Of a stretch of 64,000 nucleotides of DNA, positions 40,473 through 50,077 are shown one piece after another; positions within the stretch are counted from its first letter, which is position 1; the number at the start of each line of letters is the position of its first letter. Source of the DNA: [Clostridium] methylpentosum DSM 5476 (GTDB lineage: Bacteria > Bacillota > Clostridia > Oscillospirales > Ruminococcaceae); assembly GCA_000158655.1 (NCBI GenBank), contig EQ973344.1, positions 923,752-987,751 of the forward strand, read 5' to 3'. The notes under the pieces were generated by a model. The model was not told the origin of the DNA. It ran no database searches and saw only the letters and a program-made list of their open reading frames with translations. Position numbers and translations under genes: made by a program.

Positions 40473-42642
40473 ATACAAATATGCGCTCGACGGCCTTAAC
40501 TGCGCCAATTGCGCCGCAAAAATCGAAGCCCAAGTCGGACAGATGGAGGGCGTACACACAGCCACTGTCGATTTTGTGGGCAAATCGCTCACCATACAAA
40601 CCGATCAGGACATTGCAGCATTTGAAAAAAAGGCCGCCCCGCTGATTCGTTCGATTGATGGAAATGTCAAGCTGATCTCCGCCAGTCAGCAGGGACAGCA
40701 AAAATCCAAAAGCAACTTCCATCTCCCGATTTTCACCGCGGTAGCCTCGATCCTCCTATTTGTGGCGGGCATGATCACCGAAAAGGCGTTTCACTTGGAG
40801 GTCGCCGGTGCAATCTGTTTTGGCGGCGCTGCTCTGCTCGCTGGATACCAGGTATTTCTCAGCGGCTTCAAGGCGCTGGCTCGGTTTAAACTCGACGAAA
40901 ATACCTTGATGACAATCGCTGTCATCGCGGCGTTCTGCCTTGGCGAGTTCTCTGAGGCCGCGATGGTCGCCATTCTCTTCCACCTCGGAGAAATGCTTGA
41001 GGAAAAGGCGGTCAACCGCTCCCGCAGAGACATTGAACATCTTGCGGAAATCCGCCCCGACACCGCCCGCCTCATCAGTGGGGAAGATCACTGCGACTGT
41101 GAGGAGCACGAGCAGGAGCATCAGCACGATCACACCCACGGGGTGGAGCACGAGCACTGCGACTGCTGCGAGCACCACCACGAAGAAGGGGGCGAGCGGG
41201 TTGTGCCGGCCGAACAGGTTCAAATTGGGGACGTAATTTCTGTTCATCCCTATGAGCGCATCCCGCTCGACGGAAAAATCCTCACTGGCAACTCCTCGCT
41301 CGACTCCTCCGCCCTCACCGGGGAGAGCATGCCGCTTGAGGCGGAGCCCGGCACCGAAGTGCTCTCCGGGATGATGAACGGCCAGGGGTTGATTACCGTT
41401 GAAGTGACCAACGATTTCTCTAATTCTGCCGCCTCCCGCATCATCGACATGGTGGAGTCTTCCGCAGCGCGCAAAGGCCATGCGGAAAAGCTGATCACCC
41501 GGTTCGCCGCAATTTACACCCCGATTGTCATTGTGCTCGCCGTCCTGCTGATGGCAATTCCCCCGCTCCTCGGATTGGGGGCGTTCACCACCTGGTTCTA
41601 CCGCGCGCTCATCTTCCTCGTCGCCTCCTGTCCCTGCGCACTGGTCATTTCGGTTCCCCTCGGCTTCTTTGCCGGAATCGGCGCGCAATCCAAAAACGGC
41701 GTGCTCGTCAAAGGGGGCAAATACGTCGAAGTGCTCAGCCACCCCGATGCGGTTGTCTTTGACAAGACCGGCACGCTGACCAGTGGCAAGCTCTCTGTAA
41801 CCGAAATTGTTTCCACCGGAAGCCTTTCACAGCAAGAACTGCTACAGCTCGCCGCCTCAGCGGAACAGTATTCCTCTCATCCCGCTGCTCAGGCAGTGCT
41901 CGCAGCCAACACAGGGGAATTGCTGCCCGCTGCTGATCCAAACGAGATTGCCGGTCAGGGCGTTGTTGCCAGAGTAAACGACAGGCAGATTCTCTGTGGC
42001 CGGCAGCCCCTGATGGACCGCTATGGCGTTGAGACGAAAGGGCACAAAGCCTCGATCTTCATCGCAGTGGATGGAAAACTCGAAGGGATGCTTCAGCTCG
42101 CAGACACCGTAAAACCGGATTCCACTGAGGCAGTCCGCCGTTTGAAGGAACTCGGGGTCAAACGGGTTGTCATGCTCACCGGCGACAACGAGCAATCCGC
42201 CGCCAAGGCAGCGGAGCAGTGCGGCATTACCGAATACCACGCAGGTCTTCTGCCCGAAAACAAAGTCTCCCTCATGGAACAGATCCGCAAAGAGAGCGGA
42301 AGGACCATCTTTGTTGGGGACGGCATCAACGATGCTCCGGTTCTCGCAGCGTCTGACTGCGGTGTAGCAATGGGACTCGGCACCGACGCGGCAATTGAAG
42401 CCTCGGATGTAGTGCTCACTGTGGACCGTCCCTCCAAGCTCGCAGACGCGGTTTCCCTCTCTGCGCGCAGCATGCGGGTCATCCGGTTCAACATCGCCTT
42501 TGCGCTGATTGTCAAAGCCGCTGTGCTTGTTCTTGCAGCGACGGGATTTGCACCGATGTGGCTCGCCGTCTTTGCCGACGTCGGCGTCTCGATTCTCTCG
42601 GTCATCAATGCAACGAGGATTCTCCGCTTCCAGCTCAAGTAA
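40465..42642 (+). CDS. Zn/Cd/Pb-exporting P-type ATPase (ZntA/CadA type)
   Basis: This 725-residue pump has an N-terminal HMA domain with GLNCANC (C13, C16). Eight membrane helices are expected, with the metal-selectivity motif SCPCALVI near residue 388. The actuator TGES is near 286, the phosphorylation site DKTGTL near 433 and GDGINDAP near 619. A histidine/aspartate/cysteine-rich loop occupies about 207-240 between the membrane part and the actuator. The CPC motif and CadC-like partner indicate Zn, Cd or Pb rather than copper. AGGAGGAACAGC precedes the ATG. Confidence 0.94.
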   Translation: MVKYKYALDGLNCANCAAKIEAQVGQMEGVHTATVDFVGKSLTIQTDQDIAAFEKKAAPLIRSIDGNVKLISASQQGQQKSKSNFHLPIFTAVASILLFVAGMITEKAFHLEVAGAICFGGAALLAGYQVFLSGFKALARFKLDENTLMTIAVIAAFCLGEFSEAAMVAILFHLGEMLEEKAVNRSRRDIEHLAEIRPDTARLISGEDHCDCEEHEQEHQHDHTHGVEHEHCDCCEHHHEEGGERVVPAEQVQIGDVISVHPYERIPLDGKILTGNSSLDSSALTGESMPLEAEPGTEVLSGMMNGQGLITVEVTNDFSNSAASRIIDMVESSAARKGHAEKLITRFAAIYTPIVIVLAVLLMAIPPLLGLGAFTTWFYRALIFLVASCPCALVISVPLGFFAGIGAQSKNGVLVKGGKYVEVLSHPDAVVFDKTGTLTSGKLSVTEIVSTGSLSQQELLQLAASAEQYSSHPAAQAVLAANTGELLPAADPNEIAGQGVVARVNDRQILCGRQPLMDRYGVETKGHKASIFIAVDGKLEGMLQLADTVKPDSTEAVRRLKELGVKRVVMLTGDNEQSAAKAAEQCGITEYHAGLLPENKVSLMEQIRKESGRTIFVGDGINDAPVLAASDCGVAMGLGTDAAIEASDVVLTVDRPSKLADAVSLSARSMRVIRFNIAFALIVKAAVLVLAATGFAPMWLAVFADVGVSILSVINATRILRFQLK

Positions 42643-43225
42643 CCAGTTGAAACCAGTTCGCTTGCATCTCTGCCAGCAGAGAATTGATTTCGAAAAGCTG
42701 ATCGGAAAGCAATGAAGATTTCATCTTTTTCGTGGCTATAAAAAGCATCCCTTCTGTCCTGCCCGAGGACGGAAGGGATGCTTTTTTATAGCCAGTCGTT
42801 ACAGTGGCGTACACAAAAGAGAGCGATTCGCTCAATGTCTCTACCAAAATGAAGCCTTCAGACAGCTTGCGTAGATTTCGAATCACCCCCCATGACCAGT
42901 ACGAAACCCCTGACACCGCCGAATGACTTACTTCACACCGTTTGATTTCAATCACTGGGTCAATCGTCCACAAAGAGAAAAAGCCGTTACTTTACAATCG
43001 AAGTCAGTTGGTAATTCCAGCAAGCTTTTCTGTCTACTGCTGGGGCAAGTCCTTTTTCTTATCTGCTGTTGGATGCTCAGGGTAAGAACCGCTGACACAA
43101 CCGATGGCCGACACAAGAAAACCACTGGAAAATGTACCGTCTCTCGTTGTAAACAGTGCGATTGTCCCGTGGTTTGGTCGTATCAAAAGAAGGCGGCCAG
43201 AGAAGCACCCTGCCGCCGTACTTTT
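42643..43225. other. Convergent intergenic stretch between the ATPase gene and ftsZ
   Basis: About 580 bases without a supportable gene. It contains the ATPase terminator and a weak GGCGGC/GCCGCC hairpin at 43192-43217, which could end ftsZ transcription on the minus strand (TTCTTTT follows). Confidence 0.5.
42734..42793 (+). terminator. Long palindromic terminator of the metal-efflux operon
   Basis: A nearly perfect stem of about 26 bp (GGCTATAAAAAGCATCCCTT and its complement, extended by GTCCT/AGGAC) has a small loop. The A/T tracts are inside the stem, so it works on either strand. Confidence 0.85.
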
Positions 43226-44350
43226 TTATTTTCTATTTTTGAAGATTGCCATGATCTTGTCGAAGTCTTCCTCCGCACTGCTGAAGATGTCTTCCTCAGC
43301 CTTCTGAGGTGCTGCTTCCTTTTCCGGCTCCTGCTTGAGGTCCACTCCGGTGATGTCCGAAATGGTCTTTTTCTCAATTTTATCCTTAAAATCGGTGTCA
43401 AAGCCGGTGGCGATAACAGTGACTTTGATTTCATCCTCCAGGCTCTCGTCAAAGGCAACGCCGAAGATGATGCTCGCATCGGGGTCAACCGCTTCGCTGA
43501 TGCGATTGGACGCGGCGTCTACCTCGTCGAACTCGATCGACGGAGATGCGGTGACGTTGATGATCAGGCCCTTTGCACCCTCGATCGAGGTCTCGAGCAG
43601 CGGGCTTGAAATCGCCATTTCCGCAGCTGCGGTCGCCTTGTCCTTGCCCTCGCCGTAACCGACGCCCATGTGCGCGTAACCCGCGTCGCGCATAATCGCG
43701 CTGACGTCCGCAAAATCGAGGTTGATGAAGCCGGGGGTGTTGATGAGCTCAGAGATACTCTGCACGCCCTGCTTGAGCACATTGTCCGCCGCCTCAAATG
43801 CGGTTGCCAGAGTGATTTTCTGATTGGCGAGCAGTTTCAGGCGCTCATTCGGGACAACGACGAGCGAGTCGACGTTCTGGCGAAGCTGGGCAATACCCGC
43901 CTCGGCCTGCTTCATCCTGCGCGCTCCTTCAAAGAGAAACGGCTTGGTGACAACGCCAACGGTGAGGATACCCATCTCCCGCGCGATCTCCGCGACAACA
44001 GGCGCTGCGCCCGTTCCGGTGCCGCCGCCCATGCCGGCGGTGATGAAGAGCATCTGCGTGCCTTTGAGGGCGGCTGAGATTTCCTCCCGGCTCTCCTCTG
44101 CTGCGCGCTCTCCCTTTTCGGGATCTCCGCCCGCGCCGCGTCCCTTGGTGGACTTGGTGCCAATTTCAATTTTATGGCTCGCCTTGGAACGGTACAACAC
44201 CTGGTTGTCCGTATTCACTGCGATAAATTCCATTCCCTGTAAGCCCGCGTCAACCATCCGATTGATCGCGTTCCCACCGCCGCCGCCAATGCCGGCAACC
44301 TTTATATTGACCGCCTTTTCCGGCTCGTGTTCCAGTCTGATGATGTCCAC
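43226..44350 (-). CDS. ftsZ: Cell division GTPase FtsZ
   Basis: This 374-residue tubulin homologue forms the division ring. The GTP-binding signature GGGTGTGAAPV, the N-terminal GIGGGGGNAINRM, and the T7 loop region NLDFADVSAIM with its catalytic aspartates are present. The C-terminal tail is short and ends EEDFDKIMAIFKNRK, a modest version of the partner-binding peptide. The start is GTG after GGGAGGAA. It is the last gene of the division and wall cluster, separated from ftsQ by 165 bases. Confidence 0.97.
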   Translation of the reverse strand: MDIIRLEHEPEKAVNIKVAGIGGGGGNAINRMVDAGLQGMEFIAVNTDNQVLYRSKASHKIEIGTKSTKGRGAGGDPEKGERAAEESREEISAALKGTQMLFITAGMGGGTGTGAAPVVAEIAREMGILTVGVVTKPFLFEGARRMKQAEAGIAQLRQNVDSLVVVPNERLKLLANQKITLATAFEAADNVLKQGVQSISELINTPGFINLDFADVSAIMRDAGYAHMGVGYGEGKDKATAAAEMAISSPLLETSIEGAKGLIINVTASPSIEFDEVDAASNRISEAVDPDASIIFGVAFDESLEDEIKVTVIATGFDTDFKDKIEKKTISDITGVDLKQEPEKEAAPQKAEEDIFSSAEEDFDKIMAIFKNRK

Positions 44351-44515
44351 TGAACGTTCCTCCCTAAAACTACTTCTCTATATGAAACTCTAATTTACAT
44401 TCTAATAAAATAATACTACCAGATTTTCAAGAAAAATTCAACTGCACTTTTTAATTTTTATAAAATGTTAAACAAATTCTGGAACGATTTTCACAACCTG
44501 GTAATTACTTTCCCG

Positions 44516-45310
44516 TTATCCGTCGGAATCTGGAAGGAAGTGGATGCTCTTTGTGCTCTCAACATAGAAAATCTTCCCCTTGCTTCCAGAGCTGATATTG
44601 TTGGTCAGGATGGACTTGGCTGCATTGATGATATAGGATGACTCGGATGCGTCCTGAATCTCGATGGTGATGCGGTCCTCATAGCGGATTTTAAGATTTG
44701 CGGTGTCGGTCAGGTCAATTTGGGTGATATCGGTGAAACCTGCGCTGGAAAGCTCGGTCTGAAGCTTGTCCAGCAGCTTCATCCGCTCCTCATCCGCAGT
44801 GTGAATCCACTCGCCCTGTCGGATCTGGCCGATGTCGATGCCCACAACGACCATGCCGCCTTCGGCAGGTGTATCTTGATTCGTTTCAAGTACCCGCCCG
44901 CCCTTGCTCACATAGGCGTATTTGCCGTCGATGAGATAGTTGTAGGTCGCTTGCGCGGGGGTAAAATCAATGATAAGGGTGGAGGGTAGCTTTTTCTGTA
45001 CCGTCACCTCATCACAGTAGACCAGCGACTCTCGAATCCTTTTTTCGACAGATTTTGGGTCCAAGCGGATCAGGTTGTCCCCTTTTTGGACCCCGCTCTG
45101 CGCGAGGATTTCCTCCGCTGTATACACCCCGGTGTTGGGGATTTCAAACTTTGCGGCGTTGAAAAACACTGTCATCGAAAGTGTTACACCGCCCACGACG
45201 ACGACGAGGAAGAGCAGAATATAATAAAACAGATATTTTCTCTTCCTCCTGCGCCTTCGCTTGAGCCCTGTCTTTTTGCGCACCGCATTGCGCTCATCCT
45301 GATTGTTCAT
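44516..45310 (-). CDS. ftsQ: Cell division protein FtsQ/DivIB
   Basis: This 264-residue bitopic protein has a very basic cytoplasmic end (KKTGLKRRRRRKRKY), one membrane helix (about 27-50) and an extracellular POTRA domain beginning FEIPNTGVYTAEEILAQSGV. It links early and late divisome proteins. The ribosome site is weak (GGAGCGAT). It follows murA and precedes ftsZ. Confidence 0.9.
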   Translation of the reverse strand: MNNQDERNAVRKKTGLKRRRRRKRKYLFYYILLFLVVVVGGVTLSMTVFFNAAKFEIPNTGVYTAEEILAQSGVQKGDNLIRLDPKSVEKRIRESLVYCDEVTVQKKLPSTLIIDFTPAQATYNYLIDGKYAYVSKGGRVLETNQDTPAEGGMVVVGIDIGQIRQGEWIHTADEERMKLLDKLQTELSSAGFTDITQIDLTDTANLKIRYEDRITIEIQDASESSYIINAAKSILTNNISSGSKGKIFYVESTKSIHFLPDSDG

Positions 45311-45376
45311 ATCATCGCTCCATCTGTACTGTGGCGGAGGGATTCAAACGGCTGTTGAAGGCCCCCGCCCTGCTTC

Positions 45377-46627
45377 CTATCGGCTGATCCGCGCCCCAAT
45401 CTGCTGGAGGTCGCGGTCGATCCGTTCATATCCGCGGTCGATGTGCTGGATATCCGAGATCGTGGTGCGTCCGTGCGCCGCAAGCCCTGCCACAACCATT
45501 GCCGCACCGGCGCGCAGGTCATACGCCCGCACATTGGCGCCCGAAAGCACAGGCACCCCTTGGATCACAGCCACTTTGCCTTCCACCTTGATGTTCGCCC
45601 CCATTTTGAGCAGCTCGCTCACATGTTTGAAACGATTTTCAAAAATGTTTTCGACAAACACGCTCGTGCCATTTGCGATGGCAGCAAGGGTAAAAATCGG
45701 CGGCTGGGCGTCGGTGGGAAAGCCGGGATACGGCATAGTCCGCACCATTTTGACCGGGTTCAAACGGGATTTTGCCCGGATGTAAATGCTGTCCCGGCCG
45801 ACGATGAGTTTGCAGCCCATCTCTTCGAGCACTGGAAAAACGCTGTCAAGATGTTCTGGGCAGCAGTTTCGGACGAACAGCTCTCCTCCGGTTGCCGCCG
45901 CGCAGCTCAGATAGGTCGCCGCGACAATCCGGTCGGGGATTACCCAGTGCTCTGCGCTGTGCAGCTCGTCAACACCTCGGATGAGGATCGACTGCTCTCC
46001 AGCGCCGCGAATGTCCGCGCCGCAGGAGTTTAAAAAATTCGCCAAATCGACAATTTCAGGCTCACTTGCGGCGTTGTTGATCACCGTCTCCCCCTCTGCC
46101 GTACAAGCTGCGAGCAGAATGTTCTCCGTCGCACCCACGCTGGGGAAGGAGAGGGAAATTTTCGCCCCTTTGAGCCTGCCATGCACGGTGCAATCGAGGT
46201 ACCCGTGGTCATCCTGAATCTCGAGTCCGAGCTGCTGTAACGCGGACAAATGCAGGTCGATCGGACGGGGTCCTAGCTCACATCCGCCGGGGAAACACAC
46301 CCGCGCCGTTCCGAGCCGCGCAGCGATCGCGCCGAGAAACACGATGGAGGAGCGCATTTCGCTCATCAGAGACTCGGGGATCTCAGAACAGCTCATTTCG
46401 GAAGAGTCGACTGTCACCGTATCCCCTTCTCGTTGAACGGAACACCCGAGATGCTCCAGAATCCTGCACGCCGTGTCGACATCGCTGAGCTGGGGGCAGT
46501 TATGTAAAACACTCCTGCCTGCGCTGATCAACGTGGCTGCAAGCAGGGGCAAAGAGCTGTTTTTGGCGCCGTGGACGCTGATTTCGCCCGAGAGAGGAAC
46601 TCCCCCGTCGATCATTAACTTTCCCAT
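45377..46627 (-). CDS. murA: UDP-N-acetylglucosamine 1-carboxyvinyltransferase
   Basis: This 416-residue enzyme catalyses the first committed step of peptidoglycan synthesis with phosphoenolpyruvate. GAKNSSLPLLAATLI, the active-site loop PGGCELGPRPIDLHL with the reactive cysteine, and the final RAGAAMVVAGLAAHG are diagnostic. The inhibitor-sensitive Cys is retained. The start MGKLMIDGG is preceded by GGGGGTG. It lies between murG and ftsQ. Confidence 0.96.
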   Translation of the reverse strand: MGKLMIDGGVPLSGEISVHGAKNSSLPLLAATLISAGRSVLHNCPQLSDVDTACRILEHLGCSVQREGDTVTVDSSEMSCSEIPESLMSEMRSSIVFLGAIAARLGTARVCFPGGCELGPRPIDLHLSALQQLGLEIQDDHGYLDCTVHGRLKGAKISLSFPSVGATENILLAACTAEGETVINNAASEPEIVDLANFLNSCGADIRGAGEQSILIRGVDELHSAEHWVIPDRIVAATYLSCAAATGGELFVRNCCPEHLDSVFPVLEEMGCKLIVGRDSIYIRAKSRLNPVKMVRTMPYPGFPTDAQPPIFTLAAIANGTSVFVENIFENRFKHVSELLKMGANIKVEGKVAVIQGVPVLSGANVRAYDLRAGAAMVVAGLAAHGRTTISDIQHIDRGYERIDRDLQQIGARISR

Positions 46628-46708
46628 GCAAACACCCCCTAAACAAATCAAAGATAGCTCGCACTACCTTCACAGGGTATTCTATGTTTGCAGAGTCGAA
46701 TTGGTGCG

Positions 46709-47824
46709 TCAGAGGATGTTCATCAGCGCGGTGTAGATCCGCTGCGCGGTGTCGAGAATCGCAAGGCTTTTGGCATTTTCACTCAGGGTGAGGAGTCGCT
46801 TCCGGTCGGTGTAGAGCGAATTCACCGTGGCAATCAGCTTTTGCTTGCTGTAGTTCTTTTCCTCAATCACAATGGCTGCGTTGTGGTTTTGCAGCACCAT
46901 TGCGTTGTGGTACTGGTGGTTCTCCGCAACGTGAGGGGATGGGATGAGGATGGAAGCCTTTCCCGTCGCCTCGAGTTCGCTGAGGGTAATCGCACCCGCG
47001 CGGCAGACGACGAGGTCGGCTGCCGCGAGGCAGGTGTCCATGTCGTGGATGTACTCCCGCACATCGATGCGGGGACATCCGGTGAGGTCGACGCCACGCT
47101 CCTTGAGCATCTGGGGGAACAGATCCTTCCCGAGCCGCCCACAGGCGTGAATGTGGTTGACATTGCCTTTTTTGTAGTGCCACTGGATGAGGTCTGCGGC
47201 AATCTCATTGACTTTGACCGCACCCAAGCTTCCGCCAAAGGAGAGGATGCAGAGTTCATCGTCCATCCCAAGCTCCCGGCGCGCCTCCTCCTTCGACTTT
47301 TTGAGGATGGAGCTGCGGATGGGGTTGCCGGTGACGACGATCTTTGCATTTTGGGGGAACATCTTTTTCGCTTCCTCCACCGCGAGCATCACCAAATCCA
47401 CCTGTTTGGAAAGCATCTTGTTGGTGATGCCTGGATAGGCGTTCTGCTCGTGGATTGCGGTTTTGATCCCCCGCTTTGCCGCCTTTTGGACAACCGGCCC
47501 GCTCGCATAGCCGCCGGTGCCAATGACCAGGTCGGGCTGAAAGTCCTTGAGGATCTTATCCGCCACAAAATTGGAGGTGACAAGGCATTTGACTGCCTCG
47601 ATGTTTTTGATGATATTTTGCGGGGTGAGCTTGCGCTGGAATCCCCGCACCTTGATGGGACGGAAGGCATAGCCCGCTTTTGGGACGAGTTTTGCCTCCA
47701 TTCCGTTGGGCGTGCCTGCAAAGAGGATTTCAGCATCCGGCTGATGCGCCTTGATGGCGTCAGCAATCGCGATCGCGGGGTTGATGTGACCCGCGGTACC
47801 GCCCGCCGCTAAAAGTACTTTCAT
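46709..47824 (-). CDS. murG: Lipid II synthase MurG
   Basis: This 371-residue membrane-associated glycosyltransferase adds GlcNAc to lipid I. The N-terminal LAAGGTAGHINPAIAIAD, GTGGYASGPVV, HEQNAYPGITNK and the donor site CRAGAITLSELEATGKASIL are typical. GGTGG precedes the ATG; an upstream 21-codon extension overlaps ftsW and is rejected. ftsW ends just before it. Confidence 0.96.
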   Translation of the reverse strand: MKVLLAAGGTAGHINPAIAIADAIKAHQPDAEILFAGTPNGMEAKLVPKAGYAFRPIKVRGFQRKLTPQNIIKNIEAVKCLVTSNFVADKILKDFQPDLVIGTGGYASGPVVQKAAKRGIKTAIHEQNAYPGITNKMLSKQVDLVMLAVEEAKKMFPQNAKIVVTGNPIRSSILKKSKEEARRELGMDDELCILSFGGSLGAVKVNEIAADLIQWHYKKGNVNHIHACGRLGKDLFPQMLKERGVDLTGCPRIDVREYIHDMDTCLAAADLVVCRAGAITLSELEATGKASILIPSPHVAENHQYHNAMVLQNHNAAIVIEEKNYSKQKLIATVNSLYTDRKRLLTLSENAKSLAILDTAQRIYTALMNIL

Positions 47825-47852
47825 ATTTGACCACCTTTTCCTGCTGCTGAGT

Positions 47853-48986
47853 TTATGTCTTTTCCATGGCCGCGTGCCGGGAGACATTGAGGATAACCCC
47901 TATTTCCGCGAGCTGCATCGTGAGCGCTGTACCGCCGTAGCTGAAAAACGGAAGGCTGATTCCGGTGTTGGGAATCGAATTGGTGACAACGGCAATATTG
48001 AGCAGTGCCTGCACCCCAATCTGCGCGGCGACGCCGACACAGAGCAACATGCCGAATTTATCTGGCGATTTGGAAGCAATTGAAAACCCCTTGTAGACAA
48101 AGAGGATAAAGAGCAGGATGACGAGCACCGCGCCGATAAAGCCGAGCTCTTCGCAGACAATTGCAAAAATAAAGTCGTTCTGCGGTTCGGGGAGGTACAT
48201 GTACTTCTGCTTGGACTTGCCGAGGCCGAGGCCGAGCAGCCCGCCCGAACCGATTGAGAGCAGAGACTGGTCGGTTTGCAGCGTCTTGTTCATCGGATCG
48301 CTGAACGGGTGCAGCCAGTAGTAGAACCGGTCGCCCATGTAGTCCTTGCCCACAGTGAGCGCAAAGGTGAGAAAGACCGCGATGACCCCGCCGAGCATGA
48401 TGAACCAACGCGGCTTGGTCCCGCCCACAAACATGAGCACTGCGCCGATGCCAAGGATGAGGATGGTGCCCGAAAGATGGGGCTCCTTATACATCAGGAA
48501 GGAGACGACACCGAGAATGAGGATGTAGGGAAGCACTCCGTTTTTAAAGGTACTCATCTTTTTGTAATTGGTTGAGATCATCGCGGAAAAGAGGAGGATG
48601 ATCGCAAACTTCATAATTTCGGAGGGCTGAAACTGAAACGGGCCGATGTAAAACCAGCGCTTGATCCCGTTTTCATCCCCTTTGGTAAAGAGAACAGCGA
48701 TCATGAGAAGCAGGGCCACCAAAAAAATCCAGGGCGCAAATTTGCGCCAAAAATGATAGTCGATGCGGGAGATCACCAGCATGGCGATCACCCCGATGAC
48801 CGCAAATACGGCCTGCCTTCCAATGTATTGGAAACTGTTTCCCTTGTAATAGTAGGCGTTGGCGTAGCTCGCTGAAAAGAGCATGATCAGCCCAAAGGCC
48901 AGAAGCACGAGCACAAGGATGAAAAAGACAAGGTCCATTTTCCCCTGCTTCTCCCGGCCGGGCAGCACGCGTTTTTTTACCGCCAA
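47853..48986 (-). CDS. ftsW: SEDS peptidoglycan polymerase FtsW (SpoVE type)
   Basis: This 377-residue protein has about ten membrane helices. Family motifs include LFSASYANAY, GIKRWFYIGPFQFQPSEIMK, KEPHLSGTILIL, LPEPQNDFIFAIVCEELGF and GISLPFFSYGGTALT. It polymerises lipid II together with the cluster's class B penicillin-binding protein. The start is TTG behind GGGGGG. Position between mraY and murG is as in other clusters, except that murD is missing before it. Confidence 0.95.
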   Translation of the reverse strand: MAVKKRVLPGREKQGKMDLVFFILVLVLLAFGLIMLFSASYANAYYYKGNSFQYIGRQAVFAVIGVIAMLVISRIDYHFWRKFAPWIFLVALLLMIAVLFTKGDENGIKRWFYIGPFQFQPSEIMKFAIILLFSAMISTNYKKMSTFKNGVLPYILILGVVSFLMYKEPHLSGTILILGIGAVLMFVGGTKPRWFIMLGGVIAVFLTFALTVGKDYMGDRFYYWLHPFSDPMNKTLQTDQSLLSIGSGGLLGLGLGKSKQKYMYLPEPQNDFIFAIVCEELGFIGAVLVILLFILFVYKGFSIASKSPDKFGMLLCVGVAAQIGVQALLNIAVVTNSIPNTGISLPFFSYGGTALTMQLAEIGVILNVSRHAAMEKT

Positions 48987-49043
48987 TACGATCCCCCCTT
49001 GTTGGAATTGGTAGAGTTCCGCTGGTTCAGGGCGGAGAGTGTG

Positions 49044-50054
49044 TTACATCCTGAGTACCGAGAAGACCGCAAGGACGCCGAAAAGCGCGGTAACCAGGGA
49101 GAATACAGTGACAATTTTGATCTCGCTCCAGCCGCTCATCTCAAAGTGGTGATGAATCGGACTCATTTTGAAAATGCGCTTTCCGGTGGTCTTAAAGCTG
49201 ATTACCTGCAGAACAACCGAGAGCGCCTCTACAATGTAGATGATGCCGGCGAGCAGGATGAGCATCGGCATGTCAATGCCAAACGCAAGCGCCACAACCG
49301 CGCCGCCGAGAAACATCGAACCGGTGTCCCCCATAAAGACCTTGGCGGGATAAAAGTTCCACACCAGGAAGCCGAGGCAGCCCCCTGTGAGGGCGGCGGC
49401 GAGAATGTGCATATGGCCTGCGCCGAGGATGGTGGTGATCACCATGAAAATAATGCCGTACACCGTGGTGACCGACGAAGCTAGTCCGTCGATCCCGTCG
49501 GTCAGGTTGACCGCGTTGACGATGAAATAGATGCCGAGTACGACGAGCGGGTAGTAAAGCAGACCAAAATCAAGCTGGCCCAAAAACGGGAAGATAATGA
49601 TGGTCGAACTCGCCCCTGAGAGATAGAGGGTCGCGACATAACCGATGCAGATGACGAGCTGGAGCACCGTCTTTTGCATGGCGGTCAGGCCGAGGTTGCG
49701 TTTTTTGACCACCTTAATGTAGTCATCGATAAAACCGACGAGACCGAATTCAAACGCGAGCGCAAGCCCCGCCCACAGCCGGACGTTGTTGACCACGCTC
49801 ACCTGGGAATACTGGGAATCGCTGTTCACACTGAGCATCACATATCCCACAAGCACTGCGACCGCAGCGCCAATGGCGAACATGATGCCGCCCATGGTGG
49901 GAGTCCCCTGTTTTTTCTGGTGCCAGGTCGGACCGATCTCTTTGATAGTCTGCCCAAATTTCAGGCGTTTTAAAAACGGAATCATCACTTTGCCGAGCGC
50001 CGCTGTCAGGACAAACGCGACGACGAGGGTGACTACCCCTGCTGTCCATGTCAT
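49044..50054 (-). CDS. mraY: Phospho-MurNAc-pentapeptide transferase MraY
   Basis: This 336-residue membrane enzyme makes lipid I. Motifs: IPFLKRLKFGQTIKEIGPTW, QGTPTMGGIMF, FIDDYIKVVKKRNLGL, NAVNLTDGIDGLA, FMGDTGSMFLGG and MSPIHHHFEMSGW. Three in-frame starts are possible. I chose the ATG that places 24 residues before IPFLKRL, as in Bacillus MraY, with AGAGAGGA about 12 bases upstream. murF ends 23 bases before it. Confidence 0.95.
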   Translation of the reverse strand: MTWTAGVVTLVVAFVLTAALGKVMIPFLKRLKFGQTIKEIGPTWHQKKQGTPTMGGIMFAIGAAVAVLVGYVMLSVNSDSQYSQVSVVNNVRLWAGLALAFEFGLVGFIDDYIKVVKKRNLGLTAMQKTVLQLVICIGYVATLYLSGASSTIIIFPFLGQLDFGLLYYPLVVLGIYFIVNAVNLTDGIDGLASSVTTVYGIIFMVITTILGAGHMHILAAALTGGCLGFLVWNFYPAKVFMGDTGSMFLGGAVVALAFGIDMPMLILLAGIIYIVEALSVVLQVISFKTTGKRIFKMSPIHHHFEMSGWSEIKIVTVFSLVTALFGVLAVFSVLRM

Positions 50055-50077
50055 AATTTCATACATTCCTCTCTGTA

